Source of the DNA: an uncultured Pelagibacteraceae bacterium
GTDB lineage: Bacteria; Pseudomonadota; Alphaproteobacteria; Pelagibacterales; Pelagibacteraceae
Direction: 5' to 3'
Length of the DNA stretch: 56,612 bases
NCBI GenBank assembly: GCA_902521005.1
Contig: CABYPZ010000007.1
Location: 1 to 56,612, forward strand
Position numbers and translations under genes: made by a program. The notes beneath the pieces are model-generated. The model did no database searches and was not told where the DNA came from. It saw only the letters and a list, made by a program, of their open reading frames with translations. Shown here one piece after another: positions 29,783 to 40,144 of this stretch (position 1 is the first letter of the stretch; every line of letters begins with the position of its first letter).

Positions 29783-31113
29783 TTTAGAAACTCTTTTTTT
29801 TCATTAGTTATTCCAAATAGAGTATTCCGGTTTACTTTTTCAATCTCAACTTTTACTATTTTACCTAAATATTTTTTATTTCCATGAAATATAACTGAAT
29901 TCATATATTTATTTCTTCCAAATAATTTGTTTTGACCAATTATTTCATTTTCTACAAGCACATCAATAGAATTATTTATGAAAGATTTATTAATACTTAG
30001 TTGATGAAAAGATAATTGTTCTTGAATTTTTGTTAATCTTTCTTTTGAAACTTCATTTTCTATTTCTTTTAATGTAGATGCTTTTGTTCCTGGTCTAGGG
30101 CTAAAAATAAATGAAAATGAGTTTATAAATCTAAAATTTTTAATAAAATCTAAAGTTTCTAAAAAATCATTTTCAGTTTCACCAGGATAAGAAATAATAA
30201 AATCACTAGAAAATTCAATTTCAGGATTTATTTTTTTAAGATTTTCATAAATTTTAATATAAGTTTCAACTGTATGCTTTCTATTCATAAGTTTTAACAT
30301 TTTATTTGAGCCACTTTGAATTGGCAAATGAACAAATGGCATTAACTTCCTGCTAGTTGAATAACAATCAATTAAATCATCCGTCATATCTCTTGGATGA
30401 GATGTGGTATATCTTATTCTATCAATCTCTGAAAATTTTTCTAAATTATTTATTAAATTAGAAAGTCTGTATTCCTTATTTTGATCTTTATAAGAATAAG
30501 CATTTACATTTTGACCAAGAAGAATAATCTCTTTTGCTCCGTTTTTAACTAATTTCTCAGCTTCTAACATAACTTTATCAAATGGCCTTGAGTACTCTGG
30601 GCCTCTAGTAAAAGGCACTACGCAAAAGTTACAAAACTTATCACATCCTTCCTGGATCGTAAGATATGCAGACACATTTGAGTTATCATTTTCTGTGCTA
30701 TCTAAATAATTAAATTTATTAACTACATCAAATTCTGTTTCTTCTATTTTTTTTCCAATTTCAAAATTTTTAATCAAGCTGTTTATTTTATGATAAGATT
30801 GAGGTCCTACAACCATGTCTATGTAAGGCTCTCTCTTTAACATTTCTTCATTTTCAGCTTGAGCAACACAACCGGTAATAATTGTAATTGGTTTATTTCT
30901 TGATTTATAAATTTCTCTAATTCTACCCACTTCGTGGTAGACTTTTTCTTTTGCTTTATCTCTTATATGGCATGTGTTAATAATATAACAATCTACATTT
31001 TCTTTATTATCAGTTTTTAAATAACCAATTTTTTTGACTGTGTCGTAAATTCTATTAGAGTCGTACTCATTCATTTGACATCCAAAAGTTTTAATAAATA
31101 TTCTTTTTTCCAT
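29779..31113 (-). CDS. miaB: tRNA-2-methylthio-N6-isopentenyladenosine synthase
   Basis: Radical-SAM methylthiotransferase acting on A37 of tRNAs. 444 residues: UPF0004 domain with cysteines in TFGCQMNEYDS, NTCHIR and TGCVAQ for one Fe-S cluster; radical-SAM triad in EGCDKFCNFCVVP for the other; C-terminal TRAM domain. It follows fur by 3 nt. Confidence 0.97.
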   Translation of the reverse strand: MEKRIFIKTFGCQMNEYDSNRIYDTVKKIGYLKTDNKENVDCYIINTCHIRDKAKEKVYHEVGRIREIYKSRNKPITIITGCVAQAENEEMLKREPYIDMVVGPQSYHKINSLIKNFEIGKKIEETEFDVVNKFNYLDSTENDNSNVSAYLTIQEGCDKFCNFCVVPFTRGPEYSRPFDKVMLEAEKLVKNGAKEIILLGQNVNAYSYKDQNKEYRLSNLINNLEKFSEIDRIRYTTSHPRDMTDDLIDCYSTSRKLMPFVHLPIQSGSNKMLKLMNRKHTVETYIKIYENLKKINPEIEFSSDFIISYPGETENDFLETLDFIKNFRFINSFSFIFSPRPGTKASTLKEIENEVSKERLTKIQEQLSFHQLSINKSFINNSIDVLVENEIIGQNKLFGRNKYMNSVIFHGNKKYLGKIVKVEIEKVNRNTLFGITNEKKEFLN

Positions 31114-31116
31114 TAA

Positions 31117-31545
31117 TTAAGGTTTTTTTTTTACACCATACAATTCTAACTTATGGTCAACTAAACTATATCCATATTTATCTGCAACTTTTTTCTGCAA
31201 AATTTCAATTTCTTCATCAACAAATTCTATAATTTCACCAGTTTTAATATCAATTAAATGATCATGATGACTTTCATTTATTTGCTCATATCTTGCCTTG
31301 CCTCCTTTAAAATCATGCTTGGTTAATATTCCTGATTCTTCTAATAACTTTACAGTTCTATATACTGTGGCAATACTTATTTTAGAGTCTATCTTTGATA
31401 CTCTCTTATAAAGTTCATCGACGTCTGGATGATCTGACTCTCCATAAAGCTCTTTAGACTCTGATATAACCTTCGCAATTATTTTTCTTTGCTCAGTTAA
31501 TTTAACACCCTTTGCGATACATTTATCTTCAATTGTTGATGACAT
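31117..31545 (-). CDS. fur: ferric uptake regulator family protein
   Basis: 142 residues: winged helix with KLTEQRKIIAKVISES and ISIATVYRTVKLLEES, and a metal-binding region with NESHHDHLIDIKTGEI. The place before miaB is the standard alphaproteobacterial one for fur/mur. Whether it senses iron or manganese cannot be decided from sequence alone. Together with irr at 15 kb the genome has at least two Fur-family regulators. Confidence 0.93.
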   Translation of the reverse strand: MSSTIEDKCIAKGVKLTEQRKIIAKVISESKELYGESDHPDVDELYKRVSKIDSKISIATVYRTVKLLEESGILTKHDFKGGKARYEQINESHHDHLIDIKTGEIIEFVDEEIEILQKKVADKYGYSLVDHKLELYGVKKKP

Positions 31546-31555
31546 TTTTTGTATT

Positions 31556-31933
31556 TTAACTCGAATAATATGGTTTAATCAAATTTTTTTTTAAGTGGCC
31601 ATTATTAAATAAATCAATAATTTTATCATATCCATGATCTTTTATTTGATCTGAATTATAGCCATATATATCAATCTTTTTTGCAAATCTAAGTCCTTTG
31701 ACTATAGCCAAAGATGCCCTGATACCAGAGAATTTTCCAACTCCCTGATTAACAAAAATATTGGTGATTTCATCAATTTTTATACTTTTTGAGTTCAGAA
31801 ATTCAAATAATAAAATTACAATTTTATCAAAATTTTTTCTATTGTTAATGTATTCACTGGTATATGATTTATCATTTGAGATGATATTAAAAAATATTTT
31901 ATCTTTTCCAGCATCTATTATTAAATTTTTCAT
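31556..31933 (-). CDS. tsaB: TsaB-like protein, N-terminal lobe only
   Basis: TsaB is the scaffold that pairs with TsaD for t6A37 tRNA modification. This copy has 125 residues instead of about 200-230. The N-terminal lobe is present (NLIIDAG; NQGVGKFSGIRASLAIVKGLRF, matching the GPGSFTGxR motif in altered form), then it goes straight to the usual final P-x-Y segment (IKPYYSS). The second lobe is thus missing. fur follows. Its 5' end overlaps the divergent deacetylase gene. Confidence 0.8.
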   Translation of the reverse strand: MKNLIIDAGKDKIFFNIISNDKSYTSEYINNRKNFDKIVILLFEFLNSKSIKIDEITNIFVNQGVGKFSGIRASLAIVKGLRFAKKIDIYGYNSDQIKDHGYDKIIDLFNNGHLKKNLIKPYYSS

Positions 31934-32936
31934 TATATTTATTTTTTCATTTAATTCTATTTCAGATGATGATGTTAGTAAATATTATATTGAAGATAAA
32001 GGTACAGTTTCTTTAATGTATCACAGATTTAACGAAAGTAAATATCCCTCTACAAATATACAAATGGATATCTTTGAGAAGCAATTAAATTTAATAAAAT
32101 CTGAAAACTTAGAAATTGATGATATAGAAAATTTTAATTTAAATTTTTCTAAAAATAAGGACAAAAAAAAAATCTTAATTACTATTGATGATGCTTTTTC
32201 ATCATTTTATAAAAATGCTTGGCCTTTTTTAAAAAAAAATAAAATTCCGTTCATTTTATTTGTTTCAACCGAACCAATTGGCAAAAATGGATATATGACT
32301 TGGGAACAAATTAAGGAAATCGGAAACTCAGAATTTGGATATATTGGAAATCATTCTCATTCACATGAGTATCTAATTAATTATAAATTTAATGATTTTA
32401 AGAAAGACATCGATAAGTCAATAAGAATATTTAAAGAAAATTTAGGATACAATCCAGTTTATTTTTCTTATCCATTCGGAGAATATAGTAAAGAACAAAG
32501 AAATTATATTAGCAAAAATTTTAAATTTGCATTTGGTCAACATTCAGGTGTCATAGATTTCAATAAAGATAAGTTTGAGCTTCCAAGATTTCCGATTAAC
32601 GAGAAATATGGTGATTTAGATAGATTTAAGTTTTTGATTAAACTACTACCATTACAATATAATAAGATTAAACCGGATGATAAATATATAAAAAAAGAAA
32701 ATAATCCTCCTGATGTATCTATAGAATTTTTTAAAGATCAAAAAAATATAAGAAATATCAACTGTTTTTCAGATGAAGGACCAGGGTGGAAAAAAACTAA
32801 AATTACATTTGAAGAAAATCTATTAAAATTAAATTTTATTGATAAATTTAAATTTAGAAGAGGAAGGATCAACTGCTCTTTAAATGATGAGGCTGGATGG
32901 AGATGGTTAGGAATACAATTTTCTATTGAAAATTAA
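31881..32936 (+). CDS. exported polysaccharide deacetylase (NodB domain)
   Basis: 351 residues from the ATG at 31881; the frame is open earlier (31761), but that would lie deep in tsaB. The N-terminal about 27 residues form a signal peptide. The NodB motifs are TIDDAF (acid and metal aspartates) and GNHSHSHEY (histidine pair), so carbohydrate esterase family 4: it removes acetyl groups from a sugar polymer, perhaps peptidoglycan or exopolysaccharide. It is divergent from tsaB with a 53-nt 5' overlap and convergent with the Bax-like glucosaminidase by a 4-nt overlap. Confidence 0.85.
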   Translation: MILKNILSFPASIIKFFIIFIFSFNSISDDDVSKYYIEDKGTVSLMYHRFNESKYPSTNIQMDIFEKQLNLIKSENLEIDDIENFNLNFSKNKDKKKILITIDDAFSSFYKNAWPFLKKNKIPFILFVSTEPIGKNGYMTWEQIKEIGNSEFGYIGNHSHSHEYLINYKFNDFKKDIDKSIRIFKENLGYNPVYFSYPFGEYSKEQRNYISKNFKFAFGQHSGVIDFNKDKFELPRFPINEKYGDLDRFKFLIKLLPLQYNKIKPDDKYIKKENNPPDVSIEFFKDQKNIRNINCFSDEGPGWKKTKITFEENLLKLNFIDKFKFRRGRINCSLNDEAGWRWLGIQFSIEN

Positions 32937-34066
32937 ATTATTTTTTTCATTTTTTTGCTGCTAGGTAAAAGTTCTGCATCATCAAAATCAGTTAAATTAT
33001 TTTGTTCAATAATTTTTTTTAAGATTTTTGTATATTCTAATCCAGTTTCAGCATATTTGTCTAAATAATTTACAAGCTCTAGACTATTCAAGTTTCCTTG
33101 ATTGTCTCTTTGAATAGCTCTCATTTTTCTAAACTCTCTGTAACTTGAATGAGTATTTAAATTTCTCTGATACGCTCTTACTGAGGCTTGTAAAACTTTA
33201 AATTTCATAACTTTGTGAGTATCTCCAATATCAGCACCCTTAGGTTTAATTCCTTCACCACTAAATGTCCACTGACCAAACAATGCGTTCCCCTCTAATG
33301 CAAATCTAGAAGTACCCCAGCCAGTTTCCTTTGCAGCTTGGGCTATCGCAAGAGATACAGGAATTTCGTCCATTCGTATCTTCAGAGTAGTCAAATCTCT
33401 ATTTACAACACCGTATTGTTTAAATTTACTTTTAAGCCACTTAATCTCCGAGTCTGAGTTATTATTTTTGTTTAATACAGCAAAAAGTTTCTTACGCTCA
33501 ACTTTAATTCTTGTATTTTCTTCAAGGATTAAGGGTAAAACAATCTGAATAAAAAGATTTTTCCTTTTTTTTGTATTTTCAATTTGTTTAATTTCTTTTG
33601 GTAATAAATCTATTTTAACTGGTTTTACAATTTTATTGTTTCTAATTTCATTTAAATTAAACCCGTTGTCCTTATAAATTTCTTCTAATGTAGAAGCACT
33701 AAATCTAACTGTATTATCTGGTACACCTTCAAATTCAAAAATATCTAGGAATAAATCAGTTACTTTTAATTTATCACTTTCCTCTTTTTTATTATTTAGT
33801 TCTAAATTTTTTCCATCTAAAACTTTTTCAAAGTTTAATTTTGAATTATTTTCCACTGTTAAAGGGCTTGATAGAAGTTTTGAAGATAACTTTATAACAG
33901 AAGGCATGATTCCAAATGAAAATATTAAAATAACACTGGCCAAAATAGTATAGTTAAAGCTTTTAAAGGGTTTAAGATTTATTAAAGAAGAATTTTTTTT
34001 AATTATATAACCCTTTTTTAAAAGTATTTTTTTTATTTTAAGTAAATTTAAATTTTTTGGATTCAT
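32933..34066 (-). CDS. Bax-like glucosaminidase-domain protein
   Basis: 377 residues. One transmembrane helix near residues 36-56 anchors it to the inner membrane. The C-terminal domain carries the catalytic glutamate segment SLAIAQAAKETGWGTSRFA and NALFGQWTFSGEGI, typical of Bax/glucosaminidase (PF01832) enzymes that cut peptidoglycan glycan strands. The region between is probably a flexible periplasmic stretch. It neighbours a NodB deacetylase, which could act on the same polymer. Confidence 0.85.
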   Translation of the reverse strand: MNPKNLNLLKIKKILLKKGYIIKKNSSLINLKPFKSFNYTILASVILIFSFGIMPSVIKLSSKLLSSPLTVENNSKLNFEKVLDGKNLELNNKKEESDKLKVTDLFLDIFEFEGVPDNTVRFSASTLEEIYKDNGFNLNEIRNNKIVKPVKIDLLPKEIKQIENTKKRKNLFIQIVLPLILEENTRIKVERKKLFAVLNKNNNSDSEIKWLKSKFKQYGVVNRDLTTLKIRMDEIPVSLAIAQAAKETGWGTSRFALEGNALFGQWTFSGEGIKPKGADIGDTHKVMKFKVLQASVRAYQRNLNTHSSYREFRKMRAIQRDNQGNLNSLELVNYLDKYAETGLEYTKILKKIIEQNNLTDFDDAELLPSSKKMKKII

Positions 34067-34096
34067 TTTTAATTTATATATGATTCTTGAAAAAAA

Positions 34097-34639
34097 TTAG
34101 ATAGCTATTACCTCTTTTATTTCGGGAATATAGTGGCATAAAAGATTTTGAACACCTTGTTTTAAAGTCATTGTAGAACTTGGACATCCAGAACAACTTC
34201 CTTGAAGGTTTACTGTTACAACTCCATTTTTAAACTCTTTAAATTTAATATCACCACCATCCTTTGCAACAGCAGGTCTTACTTTTGTTTCCAATATATT
34301 AATAATTTTTTTTTCTATTTCAGAAAAACTTTTATTTACTTTGTTTATATTATTTTTATCTATTATTAGTTCTGCCCCATTAGAATAAAAATCATTGATT
34401 AGAGATATAATTATATGCTTTAAATCATTCCATTCAGTATTTTGATCCTTGTTTACTGATAAGAATTCGTCGGTTAAAAAAACACCTTTTACACCATTAA
34501 TTGATAAAATATTTTTTATAAGCTCATTATCTGTTAAAGTCTTGTCAGTTATTTCTATTGGTGAGTCATTTGATACTTTCTTTCCTGGAAAGAATTTTAA
34601 TGAGTTTGGATTAGGTGTTATTTCTGTTTGTACGAACAT
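34097..34639 (-). CDS. NifU-like iron-sulfur scaffold/carrier (Nfu)
   Basis: 180 residues: an Nfu N-terminal domain (QTEITPNPNSLKFFPG) and a C-terminal NifU domain with the cluster-binding C-x-x-C in GSCSGCPSST. It is the bacterial relative of mitochondrial NFU1, delivering 4Fe-4S clusters to targets such as MiaB, encoded a few genes away. It lies between trpS and the Bax-like gene. Confidence 0.93.
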   Translation of the reverse strand: MFVQTEITPNPNSLKFFPGKKVSNDSPIEITDKTLTDNELIKNILSINGVKGVFLTDEFLSVNKDQNTEWNDLKHIIISLINDFYSNGAELIIDKNNINKVNKSFSEIEKKIINILETKVRPAVAKDGGDIKFKEFKNGVVTVNLQGSCSGCPSSTMTLKQGVQNLLCHYIPEIKEVIAI

Positions 34640-34682
34640 AATTAATATATAGTTACAAATATTTAAAAATAAAGACTATTTA

Positions 34683-35684
34683 CTAAAAACCAACTATTTT
34701 TTTTAATTCACTAACCTTTTTTGAAGCTATTTTATTGGCCTTTTCTGCCCCATCATTTAAAATTTTATCAATAAATTCTTTATCTTTATATAACCTATTA
34801 ATTTCATTAGAAATTGGTGATATTTTCTCAACAACTAATTCAGAAAGTTTTTTTTTGAATTCAGAAAAATTTTTTCCTGAAAATTCGTTAACGCTGGATT
34901 CTAAGCTTTGATCAGATAAACTCGAATATATTCCTAACAAATTTTCAACTTCAGGTCTTTCATTTAAATTTTTTTTATCCGAAGGTAAAGTTTTTTCATC
35001 AGTTTTTGCCTTTTTAATTTTATTAATAATTGTATCTTTGCTATCATTTAAATTGATCCTACTTAAATCTGAAGGGTCTGATTTGCTCATTTTTTTTGTT
35101 CCGTCTTTTAGACTCATAATTCTACTAAAACTTTTTTGAATTAAAGGTTCAGGAGCAACTAAAAAATTTTGACAATTAAATTCTATATTAAATTTTTGGG
35201 CAATATCTCTACATAATTCTAAATGTTGTTTTTGATCTTCACCAACTGGTACATGAGTAGAGTCATATAATAATATATCAGCTGCCATCAAGATTGGATA
35301 AATATATAATCCAACGCTTGCTTTTTCTTTATCTTTGCCAGCTTTTTCTTTAAACTGAGTCATACGATTAAGCCATCCCATTCTAGCTGTACAACTTAAT
35401 ACCCATGATACTTCGCTGTGAGCAGCTACCGATGATTGATTAAATATAATACTTTTTTTGTAATCAAGACCACTTGCTAAAAAAGCTGCTGTGGTCTCTC
35501 TAATATTATCTTTTAATTCATTTGGACCCTGTTTAACTGTAATTGCATGCAAATCAACAACACAATAAACACATTCATTATTCTCTTCGTTTTGAAGATT
35601 AACAAAGTTTTTTATTGCTCCTAAGTAATTACCAAGGTGTAAATTACCAGATGGTTGAACTCCAGAAAATATTTTTTTGGCCAT
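34683..35684 (-). CDS. trpS: tryptophanyl-tRNA synthetase
   Basis: Class I aminoacyl-tRNA synthetase; 333 residues. The HIGH-type motif is SGNLHLGNY near residue 13-20 and the KMSKS motif is intact (KMSKSDPSD). VVDLHAIT and [12 protein letters not shown] are diagnostic of TrpRS. It sits one base after the murJ stop, an arrangement typical of alphaproteobacteria. Confidence 0.97.
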   Translation of the reverse strand: MAKKIFSGVQPSGNLHLGNYLGAIKNFVNLQNEENNECVYCVVDLHAITVKQGPNELKDNIRETTAAFLASGLDYKKSIIFNQSSVAAHSEVSWVLSCTARMGWLNRMTQFKEKAGKDKEKASVGLYIYPILMAADILLYDSTHVPVGEDQKQHLELCRDIAQKFNIEFNCQNFLVAPEPLIQKSFSRIMSLKDGTKKMSKSDPSDLSRINLNDSKDTIINKIKKAKTDEKTLPSDKKNLNERPEVENLLGIYSSLSDQSLESSVNEFSGKNFSEFKKKLSELVVEKISPISNEINRLYKDKEFIDKILNDGAEKANKIASKKVSELKKIVGF

Positions 35685-35685
35685 T

Positions 35686-37215
35686 TTAATACTTTAATTT
35701 AATATCTGAAATTTTAAAGGCTTTAGTAATAATTGAAGCAATTATATAGAATATTAATGTTATAATTACTAATATAATAATTATTAACAGTTTAATATCA
35801 CTTTCATAAATTAAATAATCAGAGAAATATCGAATTAATTGACTAAATAAGAATGCAGAAAAAACAGATAAACAAGAGATATTTAATAATTTAAAAAGAA
35901 AATTTTCATTAATAGCAAAATAATTTTTTTTCATTAAATAAAATAAAAGCAAAAAAGAATTTATCCATGAAGAAATTGTTGTTGCAATAGGAATGATAAT
36001 AAAACCAATAGATGAAAAAAAATATAAACTTATTATTATATTAATTGAGACTGAAATTAATGAAAAGTAAAAAGGTATTTTGGTATTGTGTCTTGCAAAT
36101 AGAAAACTTGAAAATACTTTAATAAAAGCGAATGCAGGCATTCCTAAGGCAAAATAAAATAATGCTAAACTTGTATTTTGAACACTCAATTCATTGAAGG
36201 AACCATAACCAAAAAGCGCTGATGTAATTTCATTAGAGGCAACTAAAAGCGCTGCAGTAGCTGGTAGACTTAAAAACAAACTTAATTCCAAAGATTTGTT
36301 TTGTATAAAGTTTATTTTAGAGGTATTTTTATTATCAACGTACTTTGATAAATTAGGAAGCAATACGGTTCCAATTGCAATACCAGCCACAGCTAAATTG
36401 ATTTGATAAATCCTATCTGCGTAGTAAAGATAAGATACAGCATTGGCTTGAAAAGATGCAATAATAGTTCCTATCAAAATATTAATCTGTGTTACTCCAG
36501 AAGAAAATATACTTGGAAATAATTTATTAAAAAATAATTTAATTTTATTGTTATAATTTAACTTTAAAGAAACTTTTGGTACATAATACTTTTTTACGAA
36601 AAAAATTAAAAATAGTAATTGAATAAGTCCGGCAAAAGTAACTGCATAAGAAACATAATAAACTAGGTCATCTGATAAAATTTTGCCAAATAACAAAACT
36701 AAAATCAATATAATGTTTAAAATCACTGGTGTTGCAGATGCAACAGCAAATTTATTATGAGAATTTAAAATTGCAGAAAAAAAAGAAGATAGGCTTACCA
36801 AAAATAAAAATGGAAAAGTTATTCTAGTTAGTGTTGTCGCAAGCTGTATTTTTTCAGGATTTGCCTTAAACCCTGGCGCAATTATTGATACAAAAAAAGG
36901 CATAAAAATTTCAATTATAAAAACGATTACTAACAACCAAATTATTAGAATATTAAAAACGCTATTAGCAAAATTTTGCCCTCTTTTTTTTCCTTTGTTT
37001 AATTCTAATTTGTAACTTGGAACAAAAGCTGCATTAAAAGTACCCTCTGAAAATAATCTTCTAAATGTATTTGGGATTCTAAAAGCTACAAAAAATGCAT
37101 CTGCAACAGGTCCGGCTCCTAGATAGATTGCAATTAAAATGTCCCTAAAATATCCAGATATTCTGCTTATTAAAGTAAAGAAACTAAATGTACCGGTTGA
37201 CTTAATTAGGTTCAT
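35686..37215 (-). CDS. murJ: lipid II flippase MurJ
   Basis: Moves lipid II across the inner membrane for peptidoglycan synthesis. 509 residues, about 14 hydrophobic helices. The N-terminus has the MurJ signature [13 protein letters not shown] and [22 protein letters not shown]. It is the first gene of the long minus-strand series and is divergent from malic enzyme (50 bp between starts). Confidence 0.96.
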   Translation of the reverse strand: MNLIKSTGTFSFFTLISRISGYFRDILIAIYLGAGPVADAFFVAFRIPNTFRRLFSEGTFNAAFVPSYKLELNKGKKRGQNFANSVFNILIIWLLVIVFIIEIFMPFFVSIIAPGFKANPEKIQLATTLTRITFPFLFLVSLSSFFSAILNSHNKFAVASATPVILNIILILVLLFGKILSDDLVYYVSYAVTFAGLIQLLFLIFFVKKYYVPKVSLKLNYNNKIKLFFNKLFPSIFSSGVTQINILIGTIIASFQANAVSYLYYADRIYQINLAVAGIAIGTVLLPNLSKYVDNKNTSKINFIQNKSLELSLFLSLPATAALLVASNEITSALFGYGSFNELSVQNTSLALFYFALGMPAFAFIKVFSSFLFARHNTKIPFYFSLISVSINIIISLYFFSSIGFIIIPIATTISSWINSFLLLFYLMKKNYFAINENFLFKLLNISCLSVFSAFLFSQLIRYFSDYLIYESDIKLLIIIILVIITLIFYIIASIITKAFKISDIKLKY

Positions 37216-37265
37216 AAATCATATTAGTCTTAAATTTACCCTATTTGTATATCTAATTGTAATAA

Positions 37266-39554
37266 ATGAAAAAAAATAAAATTGAACATTATTCTGACAA
37301 AGAAGCACTGGAGTTTCATAATAGCATAAAATCTGGAAAGATTGAGATAATTTCATCAAAACCAATGACTACTAAAAGAGACTTGGCATTAGCATACTCA
37401 CCAGGTGTTGCAGCGCCAGTTAAAGCAATATCAAAAAATCCAGATTTAGCATATGATTATACAACAAAAGGAAATTTGGTAGCTGTAATTAGTAATGGTT
37501 CAGCAATCCTCGGTCTGGGTAATCTTGGCGCTTTAGCATCTAAACCAGTAATGGAAGGAAAAGCAGTTTTATTTAAAAGATTTGCAGACATTGACTCAAT
37601 AGACTTAGAAATAGACTCAAATGATCCGAAAGAAATAATATCATCTATAAAACATTTTTCTAAAAGTTTTGGTGGAATAAATTTAGAGGATATAGCATCA
37701 CCAAATTGTTTTATAATTGAAGAAAAATTAAAGAAAATTCTTGATATACCTGTTTTTCATGATGACCAACACGGTACTGCAATCATAACCTCAGCGGCTT
37801 TGATTAATGCTTTAGATATAGCAAAAAAAAATATTAAACAAATAAAAATTGTTGTTAACGGAGCTGGTGCTTCAGCGATGGCGTGTACTAAACTTTTTAT
37901 TAAATTAGGTGTACAGCCAAAAAATATTACTATGATTGATAGGAAAGGAGTTATCTACAAAGGAAGAGATAACTTGAACGAATGGAAACTTCCTTTTGCA
38001 ATTAACACAAGAAACAGAACACTCAGTGACGCTATTAGTAATGCTGATGTTTTTTTAGGTTTATCTTCTGCGGGTCTTCTAAAAAAAGATATGGTTAAAA
38101 AAATGTCAAAAAATCCGATAATTTTTGCTTGTGCAAATCCTGATCCTGAAATAACTCCTGAAGAAATAGAACAGGTTAGAAAAGATGCAATTATTGCAAC
38201 AGGAAGATCTGACTATCCAAATCAAGTAAATAACCTAATAGGTTTTCCATATATATTTAGAGGAGCTCTAGATGTAAGAGCAAAAACAATTAATGAAGAA
38301 ATGAAAATAGCAGCTGTAAAATCTATTGCTAAATTAGCTAGAGAGAGAGTGCCGGATGAAGTTGCTGCTGCAATGGGAGGCGATAGACCAGTATATGGCA
38401 AAGAATATATTATCCCATCAACGTTTGACCCTAGATTAATAAGCGTAATACCATTAGCAGTCGCAAAAGCAGCAATTAAAAGTGGAGTTGCAAGAAAAAA
38501 AATTGAAAATTTTGAAATTTATTCTGACCAGCTTAAACAAAGATTGGACCCATCAGTAACAATTATGCAAGGTATTAATTCTCAAATAAAGAAAAATCAA
38601 AAAAGAGTTGTTTTTGCTGATGGTGAAGATGAAAATACACTTAAAGCTGCAATAGCTTTTCAAAAAAGCGGTTTTGGAATTCCAATTTTGGTCGCAAAAG
38701 AAAAAGTGGTTAAACAAAGGTTAAAAGAAATTGGATATAGCGAAAACTTTAATATTCAAATAATAAATTCTACGAATAAGGAAAAAAGAGAAAAATATAA
38801 AGAATATATATTTGAAAAACTTCATAGGGAGAAGGGTTTCCTAGAAAGAGATTGTGATAGACTTGTAAGAAATGACAGAGTTGTGTGGGGTTCTTGTATG
38901 GTGTCATGTGGTGATGCAGATGCAATGGTTACAGGTAATACAAGACGATATGGCCAATCACTTCAAAAAGTTCTAAGAATTGTTAAATCTAGACCAGGAG
39001 AAATAATGTTTGGACTAAATATGGTTGTAAATAAAGGTAGAACAGTATTCATTGGTGATACAACTGTACATGAATATCCTTCATCTGAGCAGTTGGCTGA
39101 AATTGCCCTATCAGCAGCAAGAGTGGTAAGGCTTTTTGGTTTTAATCCAAAAGTAGCCTTTCTTTCACATTCAACTTTTGGTCAACCTATAACCAGTAGA
39201 ACAAAACATATCAGAGACGCAGTTGAAATTTTAAAAAAAAAGAAAGTAGATTTTAAATTTGATGGGGATATGCAGCCCGATGTTGCTCTTAGTGAAGAAT
39301 ATAAAGACTTGTATCCATTATCTGAAATAGTGGGTAATGCAAACGTGCTGATTATGCCTGGTCAGCACAGTGCTGCAATATCATATAAAATAATGAAGAC
39401 TCTTGGTGGAGCAAAAGTGATTGGTCCGCTTTTAATAGGTTTGGGTGAAGCCATTGAAATTGCACCTTTAAGGTCTTCCACGTCTGATATTTTAAATTTG
39501 GCGTCTGTAGCTGCCTACTCTGCTGGAATTATTGATTACAGTATAAAAAATTAA
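37266..39554 (+). CDS. maeB: NADP-type malic enzyme with phosphotransacetylase-like C-terminal domain
   Basis: Oxidative decarboxylation of malate to pyruvate. 762 residues: malic enzyme domain (about 1-430) with AYSPGVAAP, VFHDDQHGTA and the nucleotide site VVNGAGASAMACTKL; then a PTA-like domain (about 440-762), the MaeB architecture in which acetyl-CoA may regulate activity. It is convergent with the BON lipoprotein gene and shares four bases (TTAA) that hold both stops. Confidence 0.95.
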   Translation: MKKNKIEHYSDKEALEFHNSIKSGKIEIISSKPMTTKRDLALAYSPGVAAPVKAISKNPDLAYDYTTKGNLVAVISNGSAILGLGNLGALASKPVMEGKAVLFKRFADIDSIDLEIDSNDPKEIISSIKHFSKSFGGINLEDIASPNCFIIEEKLKKILDIPVFHDDQHGTAIITSAALINALDIAKKNIKQIKIVVNGAGASAMACTKLFIKLGVQPKNITMIDRKGVIYKGRDNLNEWKLPFAINTRNRTLSDAISNADVFLGLSSAGLLKKDMVKKMSKNPIIFACANPDPEITPEEIEQVRKDAIIATGRSDYPNQVNNLIGFPYIFRGALDVRAKTINEEMKIAAVKSIAKLARERVPDEVAAAMGGDRPVYGKEYIIPSTFDPRLISVIPLAVAKAAIKSGVARKKIENFEIYSDQLKQRLDPSVTIMQGINSQIKKNQKRVVFADGEDENTLKAAIAFQKSGFGIPILVAKEKVVKQRLKEIGYSENFNIQIINSTNKEKREKYKEYIFEKLHREKGFLERDCDRLVRNDRVVWGSCMVSCGDADAMVTGNTRRYGQSLQKVLRIVKSRPGEIMFGLNMVVNKGRTVFIGDTTVHEYPSSEQLAEIALSAARVVRLFGFNPKVAFLSHSTFGQPITSRTKHIRDAVEILKKKKVDFKFDGDMQPDVALSEEYKDLYPLSEIVGNANVLIMPGQHSAAISYKIMKTLGGAKVIGPLLIGLGEAIEIAPLRSSTSDILNLASVAAYSAGIIDYSIKN

Positions 39555-40144
39555 TCTTTTTGTATCCTTAAATCTTCAACAAGCAATATACTTGCAATAA
39601 CATTTTCTACATCAAGAATTTCTTTTGCTTCTTTTATTACTTCATTTTTTTCATCTTCTGTTTCAGCAATTCCATATATGTAAATTGTTTTTTTATAGGT
39701 ATCTATCGAGTAATTTGCTGATTTTATTTTTTTATTAAATATAATTGCTGATCTCAGTTGTGATGTTATTAAAATATCTTTTGATGATTGTTTAAAATTA
39801 AATTTTTCTTTAATTTTTAAATCATTTCTAACAGACCTAACACCCTGAGTTTCCCATGCCAATTTTGTGATTTTTAATTTTTCCTCAGGACTTTCTACTT
39901 TCCCAGTTATAAATATTCTACCATCCAATACTTGTGTACTCACATTTAAAAAATAGTTTTTATCAACTAGTAATAATCTGGCGTCCAAATTTTTATCCAT
40001 AATTCCATCATCTATTTGTGTACCTAAAGTTCTAGGATCAAGAGCTACTGTTACACCAGTTCCGAAAACGCCTTTGGATGAGGCTCCAACACATCCTGAC
40101 AAAATTATTAAGATAAATAAAAGATGTATTTTTCTTGTTATCAT
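39551..40144 (-). CDS. BON-domain outer-membrane lipoprotein, DolP-like
   Basis: 197 residues with a lipobox LSGC (C18). Two BON domains follow: one with VLDGRIFITGKVESPEEKL, the other with KKTIYIYGIAETEDEKNEV. The place next to rsmI and an LpoA-like gene matches the E. coli rsmI-lpoA-yraN-diaA-dolP region, so DolP, which guards outer-membrane integrity, is the best guess. The first BON domain is followed by the typical VRSVRNDL. Confidence 0.85.
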   Translation of the reverse strand: MITRKIHLLFILIILSGCVGASSKGVFGTGVTVALDPRTLGTQIDDGIMDKNLDARLLLVDKNYFLNVSTQVLDGRIFITGKVESPEEKLKITKLAWETQGVRSVRNDLKIKEKFNFKQSSKDILITSQLRSAIIFNKKIKSANYSIDTYKKTIYIYGIAETEDEKNEVIKEAKEILDVENVIASILLVEDLRIQKD

